The notes: generated by a model not told the origin, from the letters alone. Numbered from the stretch's first letter, positions 22,801 through 34,505 are shown. The stretch is 64,000 bases of DNA from Hydractinia symbiolongicarpus (GCF_029227915.1 NC_079882.1:21209001-21273000); one strand, 5' to 3'. Program-made: numbers and translations.

Positions 22801-24803
22801 CATCCAAAATGTCTGCTACCATGGGTGTTTCCTAATATTTAGAGAGTGTGTTAGCTATGTCATTTAACTTAAACTACTACCCTGAATGGTTAGTTAAGTA
22901 TATTTAGACCCCCTCTAAGGTAGAGGCGTTGGAAGGGCATTGATTAAACTTCGAAGTGTATACAGACAAGGGCTAACTACTACGCGCAGAGTTATATAGA
23001 GGAGCGTAAATACAAAGAGAGTCTATAACTTGGATGCTTCTCGATGTCCAAGAACGATTAAAGAGTTAAAAAAGAAAGTTGTTTCGCAGGGCCCCATGCT
23101 TCCTAGGTGTCGTCGGAGGAAGAGGGAAGAGATGTGGGTGAAGTTAGTTGAATAGAACTCCTACTCGCTCTAAGATGTCCCGGACCGGCTCGCCTCAGAT
23201 AATTTAAAAGTGGATATCTGCACACCGACCTGACGAGGTCGATGTGCAGAAATCCTAAACCAAACTTGGTACGCACTAAAAATGTGAACAATCTAAAGAA
23301 AGAGGTAGACTTGGTAAAAAATAGCACGATCGAAGATGTGTAGAAAGGACCTGAAGGCTGCAATCCGAAAAGTTTAAGGACGCCTCAACACAGACTATGC
23401 GTCCTTACTGCATATCTTGCATAGAAGCGGCACAAAGAGTTAATCTAAATTGAATTTTGAAGACATTCTAGTGTGTGTAGCTACCGGCGAAGTGCTTGGT
23501 TGTGCTTTAGAATCATGGTGATACAGCTGGCGAGTTTTGCGGGAGCCTTGCAGGAAGCCTTGCAAAACGGTCCCTGCTTAAGTGTACTCAGAAGGGTTCT
23601 TAGAAGTAGTAGTAGACTATACAGACTAAAGTTTTTCTACTTCCTCTTTACATTCTTGTGTACCTTTGGCCACTAGTTTTGCACGTTCGTTACCACTGTG
23701 ATGGTTTACGATCCGCTGAAATCTTTGTCTAATCTATTCCTTGATCATCATATAGAGCTTTTTTTCTGCATAATCAGACTAAACTCGTGGTCAGTAATGT
23801 TAAATATATTTTCATGCCTTCATTTCCATTATTTTTTATTCTATAAGTATCTTCACTTTTATGTTTTCAAACCTACGTTTTTGTCGATATAGTGTTTATC
23901 TTTTAACAGGACCTTGAGTCTGTTCGTCTAATCGTTTAGATGAAGGAACTTAGGGTTGTAAAAGTTTCGCAGACCGCATCGCATAGATCGCAATCATCGT
24001 TAGTGCCGTACCTATCGTTGTAGTACAGGTACAAAGATCCATATAGGCTGCTTCAGCTCGGTATCGATGACTACCAGTTCTCACCAACACAACTATGTTT
24101 AGGACCCGATCCTGTACAATTCACAGATCAGCACCTACCTCCCTGATGCTGATCAACTTTAAAGCGATACCCGTACATTGACCAAGATATCCGTTGAAGA
24201 CAGTAGGCTCGTTAATGTTATCTATTAATAGTTGTTTACTCATCGCTGATACGTTTTATTTATAAAAGGAACACGAACATTTACTCGCATGTAGGTGATG
24301 TATGCATTAATTAATTGTAGGTATCTATAAAGACTCAAGGCTACTGATGTTATCGTTCACCATATCGTGATCGATCAGAAAGGTATCTGATTCCAGATTC
24401 ACATCAGGAATATCTTTGTTGACTACGATTTTTATAGTGGTAGCACATCGTTATTTATTCGTTGGAACACCCACCTGTTCAGCTTTTGGTTCGGACAAAT
24501 TTGCAGCGCACTGTGCAATAACGGCATGCTCCTTCGAGAACTTAGTTATCACTGACCACGGTATCGCAAAGGAAATTTCAAAATTCCAGGAGATGCTTAT
24601 GTATGGGAGATCTAAGGTAAATTTTTCAGTAGCTCATGGGGTCTATATGATTTCCTCCAACACGAACCTCCATGAGAAGATAACCAATTTCGTGAACAAG
24701 ATTCTCATCAGCAGAGATGTTTGATAATCGAAGTCAATCCCAATATAAACATGCAGGAACATAATACTTATTATCTTCTTCGCCACATCTTCTCATCATC
24801 ATT
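22801..24803. other. About 2 kb without a recognisable gene
   Basis: Base composition is less AT-rich than the neighbourhood, and short frames occur on both strands (for example 24416-24724 plus, 102 residues), but none shows a domain I can name. Probably decayed mobile DNA belonging with the flanking polymerase and repeat-protein fragments. Confidence 0.35.
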
Positions 24804-25165
24804 CTACGAGATCTGATTAACAAAATACCGCTTGATGTCGTCCTCCCCACTAATAAAACCAAGCACTGGTACTTGAGTTAACCATTCTCCCCATGCCTCC
24901 TGAGTTTTTACCGGCAGCATTTTAAAGTACTCGGTTACAGCGTATATCCTATCCACCTCTGCCACGATGTACTGCTGTCCCGTTTTCCGCGTTTGCTGCT
25001 GATTCCCAGGTACCAGAAGATGCTCAAAATCAAAAACGATATAGTGGGGATATGATGTAAACTCTTTCACATTGTGCTTTTTGGCTTTCAGTGGTTTCTC
25101 ACATTCCCAGACTGTAACTAGACTTGCTTGTTTATATCCATCGCGTCTGCATTGGTTCTATTTAG
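24804..25165 (-). pseudogene. Fragment of a protein-primed-type family B DNA polymerase (Polinton/Maverick-like)
   Basis: Minus-strand frame with LVTVWECEKPLK (upstream flank typical of these polymerases), then YPHYIVFDFEHLL, whose DFE is the first exonuclease motif, then VPVLGFISGEDDIKRYF, corresponding to the family's GFNSGxYDINLxKxY second exonuclease motif. The stretch between the two is too short, and the motif itself has lost residues (NSGxYDIN is now ISGEDDI), so internal deletion and decay are clear. A stop lies just upstream near 25165. No palm motifs (SLYP, DTD) were found. Polintons replicate with such polymerases, but linear plasmids carry related ones, so the source is not certain. 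Confidence 0.55.
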
Positions 25166-25711
25166 TTGACAGAGGTGTCCCAACCTCATCCCCCCACGAT
25201 CTTGTATCTTTTCTAACATCCGCTGGCGATACGCGATAAAAAAGAGACAACAGCTGCTGGGAACGAGGTTGAGGGGTATCTGTGTAATGTATACGTTTTC
25301 CAGTCTTTAGCGACATCATCTAGATCTATTTTGATGCTGCTTAGTTAAATTTCTCACCGTAAAACACCTGCTCTGACTTGCTTGCCATACGCTGGGTTTT
25401 CTTACCGTTGCACTATAGATGGTAGGGACATTGGGTAGTCTTAATATTGTGTTCATTTCACATTTTAGTTTCCGCTACAACAATCTTAATATTGCTTGTT
25501 GAAGATTGCGTCATATGACCCCCCCTCGCCCCCTGCGAAGACGCTCTTTTTAATTTTGTGTTCATTTTAGTGTGTATGTTTTTATCAAAGAGTGAAGACA
25601 CGTTTTTTTTAAAAAAGTCAAGAGTTAAGTCCTTATTTATCATAATCTTCGTTTATACAAAGTTTTTGATATTGGTCTTTCATTTCCTTATTTTTTAATT
25701 AACTAGATAAA

Positions 25712-25857
25712 TCTGCATTATAATACCCGTATACGTCTGTCCGTCCGTCTGTCTGTCACGCAAAATGGTAGCTTAGCTGCGCTGGTAGCGAGACGCACGC
25801 AATGCGGTATAGAAAGGGCGGGCGAACCCGTGGATTTTTCCACGGGCTAACGACTAG
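25712..25857 (+). mobile_element. Non-autonomous Helitron-like element, well preserved
   Basis: A 146-bp element starting TCTGCATTATAATACCCG and ending with an 8-bp-stem hairpin (CCCGTGGA / TCCACGGG, loop TTT or TTTT), then CTAACGACTAG before a T. A 5' TC, a hairpin about 10 bases from the 3' end, and a CTAG terminus with no terminal inverted repeats are the Helitron signature. The same family occurs at 7170, 63624 and 63764. Confidence 0.75.
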
Positions 25858-26360
25858 TACTATATAATACATAAAACGAATCTTATCTACACATAAAATA
25901 TAAGTAAATATAAAATATATATTAAAAATCCAACTAAGTTAAATTTGGGCTATAGGGAGGTTGAGAAGTCGAAGGATATTAAGGGGAATAGGAAAGGAAG
26001 ACCTGTTGTACGATTCTAAACGAGCTCGGTAGTCAAAAAAAAACAAAAACGCTACATAGAAAATAAAAACTGTTAAAAAAGAAGACAAAGTTTCGCGAAG
26101 AATATCATTTCGCATTACTCAAAATAATAAATAGTTGCACATCATCGGTTGTGTAGGTTCAAGGGAGGTCAGGAACCTCTTAACAAGTTTTTTATTTAGC
26201 ATTTTTGACATGTGGTTAATAAGTTTCACCAGGGAACAATAGGGAGAAATGTTTAGTTATTTCAAACAACGACGCTATGGAGAGGTATCCGCTGTAAACA
26301 GGTTTCATTACGAAATTTCCTATCGTGCAGGTCTAGACAGTCAAAGCGCTGATGGGCAAC

Positions 26361-26450
26361 CTCGTCCCCAAGGCATCTTGTATCTTTTCTGACCCCGGGA
26401 CGGCGATACGAACCGGGGTCAAAAAAGATACAAGATGCCCTGCGGACGAG
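26361..26450. repeat. Foldback hairpin element, copy 1
   Basis: Two arms of about 36 bases (GGCATCTTGTATCTTTT and AAAAGATACAAGATGCC, extended by TGACCCCG/CGGGGTCA and CTCGTCC/GGACGAG) around a loop of about 15 bases, so single strands fold into a long hairpin. A diverged relative lies at 25170-25260. Confidence 0.7.
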
Positions 26451-26654
26451 ATGGGGACGAATCTTGATACCCCCGGCACAGAGCGTAAGAAGGCATTACT
26501 GAATTACAAAATTAGGCGCCGCCCTTAATTAAGTGTCGCACTGAAAAAATATCTAGTTTTGGTTAGGCGCCGGGACGGTTTAATGGAGCTAAACTGCAAG
26601 TTTTGCTCATGTTAATTGTGGTGACAGAATTACAGTTCTTTAGTATTGTGGTTA

Positions 26655-26840
26655 ATATACATTAGGTTTACCTTAGTCATTGAACATGTCATGTAGAGCC
26701 TGGCACAGTGGGGGTGGTTTCTACCTATAGACCTAATCTTAAAGATTGCCAGGGTTATTAGTCTCACTTGCCTGTAGAGGAACTGGACCCTACCCAGGTC
26801 TTGATTATTAATGGTTGCATATAAGAACCCAACATCCCAC
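26655..26840. repeat. Outer inverted-repeat arm, left, copy 1
   Basis: 186 bp that recurs in inverted orientation at 32994-33179 with only a few differences. One reading direction is open over the whole arm in both arms (starting WDVGFLYATINNQDL). No domain recognised. Confidence 0.85.
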
Positions 26841-27290
26841 ACTGCACAAGTTCTTCAGATGTACCTTACAGCTTACAGTTACCCACCCTCCCACCCTTTT
26901 ATAAATTGATTTTCTTCACCTATTTCTTTTTTATTTTATGTCATCAACACGCCTACTAATGGTGGATGAGATAGCAATTCAATTAATCATCGTGGTGCAA
27001 TTGACTCGAGTCGAAATCGAAATATCATGAACCTCTCCAATGCAACTAAAGACAACCACATCACAACTGTTATGTGAGCACGCAGCACAACATAACCAGA
27101 CAAATTGCTTCTGCCTCAAGGTTTCCCTGACATTTCTTTTGGCTCATGTTATGTCGGGGTTTTAGTCCAGAGGTAGAAACAACAAGTCTGTAGAGAGCCT
27201 CTAATTTAATTGGTGGGTGTGCTGGGCCTCCTTCGTCAGCCGTTTAGGCAAGTAATGTGTTGATAAAAGTCATTGTAGAAATATTGTAGA

Positions 27291-27963
27291 ATAAGAACAC
27301 CAGTAATTAGCATGTGACTGACGCTCAGGACATGTCGATACACCTGACGCTCAGGGCATCTCTAGTGTAGTCTTCATGTGAATAAGAACCATGCGCCTGA
27401 CGCTCAGGGCATGATGAAGCCCCTGACGTTCAGGGCATCTCTCATACACCTGACGGTCGGGGTATGGAAGAGAACACCATAATTAGCATGTGCCTGACGC
27501 TCAGGACATGTCGATACACCTGACGCTCAGGGCATCTCTAGTGTAGTCTTCATGTGAATAAGAACCATGCGCCTGACGCTCAGGGCATGATGAAGCCCCT
27601 GACGTTCAGGGCATCTCTCATACACCTGACGGTCGGGGTATGGAAGAGAACACCATAATTTGCATGTGCCTGACGCTCAGGACATGTCGATGCATCTGAC
27701 GCTCAGTGCATCTCATCTGTCTCATGCACCTGACACTCAGGGTATGAATAAAAACACCAGTAATGAGCATGTGCCTGACGCTCAGGTTATGCATTATATA
27801 TTTGTGCATATGACGAAGCACGAAGGAGGCACCTTCATTCCTACCCATTCCCCAAAAATTTCCATAAATAGTCTACACATACTGAATGTGTTGTATCTAC
27901 TCATTCCAACAGATATACATTGTTTCTATCAATTTGTGTTATTATTCTGGAACCCAAAGCAAT
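27291..27963. repeat. Inner inverted-repeat arm, left, copy 1: array of palindromic CCTGACGCTCAGG units
   Basis: Arm starts ATAAGAACACCAGTAATTAG, then about 14 copies or variants of CCTGACGCTCAGG (CCTGA/TCAGG palindrome around CGC), each mostly bounded by GCAT/CATG, then a unique stretch ending CCCAAAGCAAT. A block of about 175 bp holding five units is itself repeated in tandem (from about 27300 and 27475). The mirror arm is 30211-30771. Looks like a DNA transposon with subterminal binding-site arrays. Confidence 0.85.
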
Positions 27964-30210
27964 TAATCGAGGATTTACTTCATGTTTCGATGCAGACTGC
28001 GCAACCCTGAAAAGGTCTATGTGTCACACGACTTCACTACACATGACGATCACTCTCCTCCTATCTTAAATTAATTCGTATAAAATTAGATAATTAATAA
28101 ATGAAACTTATCCCTACCGCTTATATTCTTATCAATTTTCAGCACTAATAAATATAGTAGTTTACAAAATAATAAAAAAAAAAACACAAAAGGACGAACA
28201 TATTTTCACTGTGATTGTGTATAAAGTTGATTTTCAAAAGTAAGACCATTCCGATGGAGGGAGATCCGTTTCGTGGTCACGAGTGAGAAGTGCCGTGAGA
28301 AGTACACAACCGAAAGCGCTTTATCATCATGTGTACGCCAAATCTATTCTATCGCTAGTTCCTTATTATTAGCGAAAGTTTGAACATTCAGCTGGGTATC
28401 AGGTAGCTATGTTTTAGAAAACGCATTTTCCTAACACAATGTAGTATTAAATCCTTTTGCATTTAATTTTTTTCCACTTTTGCTGAACAATTTTTAAGCT
28501 AGCCGCGCATGATATAGTAGATACGGAAACAAACTTTGTTTGCCAGTGGACTTCTAAATGGGAAAAATTTCTCCTAATTAAGATACTTGGCTTTGCAAGG
28601 GATTGGTACCTTCAGTAGGTAGAGCATTCAACTCAGGTCTGAAAGGTTGTTCTAGTCCAATCCCCCCCCCCGCATGTGGCTTTGCCTGTTTTTAAACGGG
28701 GCATACTGCTTGTATGCCCCTTTAAAAAGGTCAGTAAAGCAAAACTAATCTGTGTAAGCATTATGTCCTATTTGTAAATGGGTTACCACGAGCCATCCAG
28801 CTTTAAAACACTTTGAACCTGTATGTTATAGGAAAAAATAGCAACATTCACAATTTATAATGGCTTCTGTTTATACATAAACTTTGGGTTAAAGACGAAT
28901 GAACAACAAAAGATACATAAATAATAGCGTATACCGTCCTAATTACGTGATTATCTAAACAAACAGCTCTAGCTGGAAACTCTGCTTGCCACATAACTTC
29001 ATGGTTTTGACTATAAACCATCCCTAAAAACAACTTTGCAAAAATGCTGACGATCAAGGTGAACGTTTATGAAAGGTCGTTCGAAAAAGAAACCGTCAAA
29101 ACATCCTATTTCCATGATTTGCGTCTTTTTTTCAAATGTGAGATCCACTGGAATTATTTTTAAAGTCTATTTTATGATTAAAATAGTTGCAATACTTGGC
29201 GACTTTTTTATTATTTTATGTCCAAATTTAGTCCCTAAAAGCAATAATTGCATTAACCGCTGCTGCCATTATTGAACAAAAAGCTAATTTGGTTCGTAAA
29301 TATATTGTGTTGATTTGTGACATTATCCTCAGGCTTTTTCAGGAATATTTGAGTAGGTGTGCGATGATTTGTACGTGCAAATCAAGTAACGCGTGCAATG
29401 TAAAACGCACATGCAAAGATGTTACGCATAAGATATGGGCTTTGAGGCTAATCTTTGTTGCGCATTCATTTTGAGGTAGGAAAGTGGGGGACTTTTTGAA
29501 TCGTAAACCCCAAACACGATGAGCGTCTACGTATAGCTAATCTCTTAACCTTAACTTCCTTTTCTACATGTACGAAATAGTATGCATGACTTTTCTGTCA
29601 TTTTCATAAATTTATTGTTTATTTTTCAGATCATTACAAGCAAATAGGCAAAATTATGCTTTGCTTGGGTTTCGTTTTTAAAATTGTTTGAATAAAAACA
29701 ACATTTGTGGCATAAAGAAAAAACTCAATTAAATTCGGACTTACTATGGTTTTCGATTGTTTTATCAAACGAAGAAATTATCTACAATTAAATTCATGAT
29801 AAAATATCTATTCTGCCTGTAAGTGCAGTCTTGCTGACTTGCTTTATCCGTGCTCCGTTGGCATTTACCTCCGCATTAGTAAAGAACAACATGGCTGGAT
29901 TTCTTGTGTAAGACCTAGTTACCAACGACGAAGGGGCCAGGCAAAAGAGATTTATGTCTACGTAGTTCTTTTAACTAAGTCAGGAGTCAATGAATTAGCT
30001 AGGATGGTCAGGTTGGATATGAATAGGCTTGCTCGTGGATTAAAAGAACCAGAACTATTCAATAATTCCGAGATTTAAAAGTGTTCGACCAAGATGGAAA
30101 TCTATCAGGCATTTTGTCCGACAAAAGTTCAAAACGAGCTACGGACATTTACTCATTTCTTTGTCTTCTTAAATTGATTTATTGCGAGGATCAAGTGATA
30201 AAAAAGATAA
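27964..30210. other. 2.2-kb interior between the inner arms, copy 1
   Basis: No transposase or other protein recognised. Small frames only (for example 29839-30078 plus, 79 residues, no known domain). Contains the SINE-like head at 28592-28671 and a GC-rich hairpin GGGGCATAC/GTATGCCCC at about 28697-28719. Confidence 0.5.
28592..28671 (+). repeat. tRNA-like SINE head, copy 1
   Basis: Contains an A-box-like GTAGGTAGAGCATTC and, further on, GGTTGTTCTAGTCCAATCC in the place of a B box. The B box is degenerate and there is no clean cloverleaf, so this is a tRNA-derived repeat rather than a tRNA gene. Confidence 0.4.
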
Positions 30211-30771
30211 ATTGCTTTGGGTTCCAGAATAATAACACAAATTGATAGAAACAATGTATTTCTGTTGGAATGAGTAGATACGACACATTCAGTATGCGTA
30301 AACCATTTATGGAGGTGCCTCCTTCGGGCTTCATCATATGCACAAATATATAATGCATAACCTGAGCGTCAGGATATGTATTATAGGCGTTTTCATGCCC
30401 TGAGCGTCAGGTGCATGAGACAGATGAGATGCACTGAGCGTCAGATGCATCGACATGTCATGAGCGTCAGGCACATGCTAATAATGGTGTTCTCTTCCAT
30501 ACACTGAGCGTCAGGTGTATGAGAGATGCCCTGAGCGTCAGGGGCATCAACATGCCCTGAGCGTAAGGCGCATGTCTCCTATACACATAATGACTACACT
30601 AGAGATGCCCTGAGCTTCAGGTACATCAACATGTCCTGAGTGTCAGGCACATGCTAATTACTGGTGTTTTTATTCATACCCTTCGCGTCAGGTGTATGAG
30701 AGATGCCCTGAGCGTCAGGGGCTTCATCATGCCCTGAGCGTCAGGTACATGCTAATTACTAGTGTTCTTAT
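30211..30771. repeat. Inner inverted-repeat arm, right, copy 1
   Basis: Reverse complement of the left arm: ATTGCTTTGGGTTCCAG inwards, then about a dozen CCTGAGCGTCAGG units, ending CATGCTAATTACTAGTG and TTCTTATA. Some units are diverged (CCCTTCGCGTCAGG, CCTGAGTGTCAGG) and the 175-bp internal duplication of the left arm is absent, so the two arms have evolved separately. Confidence 0.85.
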
Positions 30772-31255
30772 ACTACTTTATGAGAAACTCTTTTTATTCT
30801 GTCCACCCTTTTGTCTGTTATATGAAAATAAGTTTCCTAATGTTGAAGATTATCTCATCCTGCTCAAATTTTTTAAAATTTCTTAAAATTTTTGACTTTC
30901 CAAGCCTAAGGTTTCTTATAGATTGGTTTCTTATAAAAAAAAACTGTGTAACATGCATAGTTTATTCATGTTTGGCATTGTGTTATAACCATAATAACGC
31001 TCTCATATTGGACTCCAGCGAGACAAACTCTCATGGTTTTTATTTGACCATTGACACAAGGGAGGTACTCAAAGATTTTAAACCTAATTCCTGAAGTGGA
31101 AATAAAGGTGTTGACAATTTATAGCAGAATCTTTTGTATGCACGAAAACCAATACTTTCATAAAATTGTTTGTAAATTTAGCTTCTGTTAATCCTTGTAC
31201 TTATATATACTACAAGCTTTATGTAAATATTTAGACTGAAGATGACATAAGAGTA

Positions 31256-32214
31256 CAGTAGACTCCTGGTTATTCGAACCTGCACTTATTCGAATAATTC
31301 GGTTATTCGAAGTGAGATGGCGTTCCCCTTGGATCTGCTTACCCAACTCAGGCAAAAACACTCTCGGTTATTCGAACTTCAGTTATTCTTCGGTTATTCG
31401 AAGTGATTTTTATTCCCCTTGGGGCCAATTATAGGCGAAGTCACCCTCAGTTATTCAAATTTTTCTTATTGGGAGATCGTCGAGTGAGAACATTGATTTT
31501 CTGCGATTAAAACACTTTTTTTCTTCAAAAAATCAGGTTTCAATATTCATGGCTATTTACACTCTTCAAGCAATTTCTTCAAAAGTTCAATATTCTCCTT
31601 CGGTCCAGAGAGTTGAAGCAAACAGGGGATCCTCAATCCCTTATCATCTCCAAAGTTAGTTCTTTTCCCTGTCACTTTTACTTTGCAAGTACACAACATC
31701 TCTGACTTCAGAAAGTAAAATATCGTTTTGGCAAATTTTCCTGTTTTTCCTTTAGGCAAATGACCAACAATATCTCCTTTTTTGCAGACCGCCACTGCAT
31801 ATTTGTCTATGTCGTTTGTTGGTTCCAAGAATGGTCTTGACATCAGAAAGCAGTTAAACATGATAACACGTACATGTCAAAAACACTATATCGATAGTAA
31901 AAAACAATGTAGCATTAAAGATTTTTTTAAGAGTTGAACTCCTTGTATTTACTAGATACATTTTCTTTATAACTTTCATATTTTAAAACCTGTTAACAAT
32001 TTGTTCAAATTTATTCTTTCTTCAAAAAGTAAAAATTCTTTGTGTTTACACGCTCAACTGAACCACAATGCCTCAATTACTTAAGAAAAGTCCATCCCAT
32101 TAAGGTTAAGTTGAAAATCTGGCGGGAAAACGAATTTTTCAGTTATTCGAACTCCCGGTTATTCGAAGTAAATTCTTATCCCCCTTGAGGTTTCGAATAA
32201 CCGGGAGTCTACTG
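31256..32214. mobile_element. Pogo-type (Tc1/mariner) element carrying a HIRAN-like frame, copy 1
   Basis: A 959-bp element with inverted termini CAGTAGACTCCTGGTTATTC and GAATAACCGGGAGTCTACTG, flanked by TA on both sides, the target site of pogo/Tigger elements. The subterminal zones contain many GTTATTCGAA repeats in both orientations, probable transposase binding sites. It encodes no transposase but has one frame on the minus strand (31553-31861). Confidence 0.75.
31553..31861 (-). CDS. HIRAN-like domain protein inside a pogo-type element, copy 1
   Basis: A 102-residue frame. It reads FLEPTNDIDKYAVAVCKKG, then DIVGHLPKGKTGKF, then TCKVKVTGKRTNFGDDKG and LRIPCLLQLSG, ending in a lysine-rich helix. 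The pattern E-P-x-N-x-x-D-x-x-AVAV-x(3,6)-VGHLP is that of HIRAN domains, which in HLTF and Rad5 bind single-stranded DNA 3' ends, and of stand-alone HIRAN-like proteins common in cnidarian genomes. Compared with full domains the first strand is short, so the N-terminus may be truncated or encoded by another exon. The second copy of the unit has the same frame (40022-40330), and a degraded tail of it occurs in the element at 59056. Whether it is expressed is unknown. Confidence 0.6.
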   Translation of the reverse strand: MFNCFLMSRPFLEPTNDIDKYAVAVCKKGDIVGHLPKGKTGKFAKTIFYFLKSEMLCTCKVKVTGKRTNFGDDKGLRIPCLLQLSGPKENIELLKKLLEECK

Positions 32215-32993
32215 TAGCTCAAAACATGTATATTGAAAAAAAAATGTGAGATTTTATTAAATTAGTAGTTATTATTTTTATAATGCAATAAACGTCACAA
32301 GTCAAAGCACAAGAGTGACCTAATCTAACAATTTTTGTAACACCAAAGGTGGAATGCCAACATGATAAAATGTTTAATATACATTTCCTTTTCTTTTAAA
32401 GAACCCCTTTGTCACTATAGGTGTTCCCAAAATAGAATTCCCGTAAATGGAAAGCCTGACCATATTTATACCTTCACTTACTTTGCATCTAGAATCGTTT
32501 TTAACAATTCATTTCCTGATTTCCAAACACTCAGTGATCTAATTTATATGATTGTAACAAAATTGTGTGATGATTGCAAAACAGAATTTGTATTTATTAT
32601 TCACACAATGAGTGAACGTTATAAAGTCATAGCAAAAGCATGATAAAGTTAATATGCATTTCCTTAATTTTGAAGAAGAATTACAAGGAAAGCCTGTCTA
32701 GTTTTATACCACCAATCGCTCAGCATCTAGGGATCAGCCAATAAAAGTTATAAATTGTTCTAAATTAACAAAAAGTCATGTACCTAGGCACAAGAGTAGC
32801 CTAATCCGACACAAAATTGCATTCAACATTGATGTTTGTTAATGTTACCCTAATAAGTTTTTAGATGAAATCATCTTGGGAGCTAAACTCCTTTTTAAGA
32901 GGCTTTTCGACTTAGGAACCCATCATAATGGGAACATCTTTGATTTGTTTGCAGATACTCAGATTGATATTATAAGCTATTTAGTTAAAAGGA

Positions 32994-33179
32994 GTGGGAT
33001 GTTGGGTTCTTATATGCAACCATTAATAATCAAGACCTGGGTAGGGTCCAGTTCCTTTACAGGCAAGTGAGACTAATAACCCTGGCAATCTTTAAGATTA
33101 GGTCTATAGGTAGAAACCAGCCCCACTGTGTCAGGCTCTACATGACATGTTCAATGACTAAGGTAAACCTAATGTATAT
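32994..33179. repeat. Outer inverted-repeat arm, right, copy 1
   Basis: Inverted partner of 26655-26840; differs from it by only a few bases. Together the arms bracket about 6.2 kb that includes the inner inverted repeat and the pogo-type element. Confidence 0.85.
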
Positions 33180-34505
33180 GTATAAAGTTTCAATTTCAAA
33201 TCTAGCAAATTAAAAGAAGCACCCGTTGTCTTTCAAGATAATTAAATACAAAAATAATGCAAGAATAATTTATATAATATTTATTTCAAACATATGTAAA
33301 TATGTTTTGAAGTACTAACTCCAGTTTAAAACTATACTTATAACGGTGAAACATTATTTTATTGTGTAAAAAATATTTATTTCAAAATATGATAAATAAA
33401 ATTACTTTTAGACAATTATATATGAGGGACACAGTTTTTTCCGTTTAGCATTCCCTGGCTTCTTTCATTCAGGCTGTGTTTGTTTACATTCCTGCAGACT
33501 AACAATTAATACTTTACTAAACAGAAGATCCTTACCAACACATGCCTGCAACTGTAGTACTACTTTGACTTTAATATATCCAAAAACAAAGCTCAATAAT
33601 TAAAAAAATCACATAGCTCATATTTACACTATAATAAACTTTTTAAATATTTAAATGATATAAATATTTTGAAAATAACTAACTAATTAGATGATATTTT
33701 TTAAAAATAATTTTGAAAGGGTTACTGTTACCTTAAAGACAATTAATTCTGATATATATCACAACCAAATCTCGGTATAGGTTACGGGAAATAGCAATAT
33801 ACGGTTTCTTTGTTGCGTTGTGTCATTTGTAAAGAGTGAGCAGATGACACAAATTTATAGGATTTACACACAGGGCACTTTGATTATACTCATAAGCGCA
33901 AGGAGTGCACACATAAAATTTGGTACCTATTACAAAAATACCACTGGGTTTGTTTACAAAAGAGAACAGCCTCAATGTTGTTTGATGTTGTTCTTACAGG
34001 TAGCTTAGCTACCCTATTGTTAGATTCATAAAAAAACATCAGAAACTTTTTCATGTGGATTACTTTTACATTAACAAAAATTTTAAGATTGCGATTTTGG
34101 GATTTATTATTTTTCAAATTTCCCGCTCAGAATTTTTAAGGCCCATGTACCACAGAATGTTTAACTTTATCTTCCTTATGTCATATAAGCTATGCAACAA
34201 CTTTTGCAGGAAAATAAAAACACATAAAGAGTAAAAGTGTTTTTTTAAAATATTATGAATTAATTTCAAATGGATTAGTCGCAGCAGCCATTTTGGTGTC
34301 AGCGGTATGAAAAACTATGCTTTTTGTACAAATAAAATTTAGTATTTATGTTTTTGGACCAGCTTGATGAAATGGAACCAAAAAATTTTTTACCACTATC
34401 ATGATATATTTCTGTTTTTCTGAATTTAGCAATTTTCGGATACGACGATAAATTGTTTTTGTCAGCATATCAATTTTGACAAGCTGTGTGTACAGAAACA
34501 TTCAA
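33180..34505. other. Right part of duplication unit, copy 1
   Basis: About 1.3 kb of AT-rich DNA without recognisable genes or repeats. Confidence 0.4.

Larger units (their letters stand above)
26037..34505. repeat. 8,469-bp tandem duplication unit, copy 1
   Basis: Aligns base for base with 34506-42974 at a constant offset of 8,469. Four substitutions were found by eye: 28029 C/T, 31437 G/T, 32191 T/C, 32859 T/G. The comparison was not exhaustive. The unit contains a foldback element, outer and inner inverted-repeat arms, a tRNA-like SINE head and a pogo-type element with a HIRAN-like frame. The left border lies in an A-run after GTAGTC, and the right border is ACATTCAA. Confidence 0.95.

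Noticed and set aside
24416-24724. 102-codon plus-strand frame
   Set aside because: Free of stops but without recognisable motifs and within decayed mobile DNA; not supported as a gene.
27300-27810. Regularly spaced repeats that superficially look like a CRISPR array
   Set aside because: The repeats are short variable palindromes with unequal spacers, mirrored in an inverted arm, in a eukaryotic genome without cas genes; they are arms of an inverted-repeat element.
27660-28010. 116-codon plus-strand frame in the inner inverted-repeat arm (also at 36129)
   Set aside because: The first half is translated palindrome repeat (DAQ, LSASHL runs) and the rest has no similarity to any protein I know.
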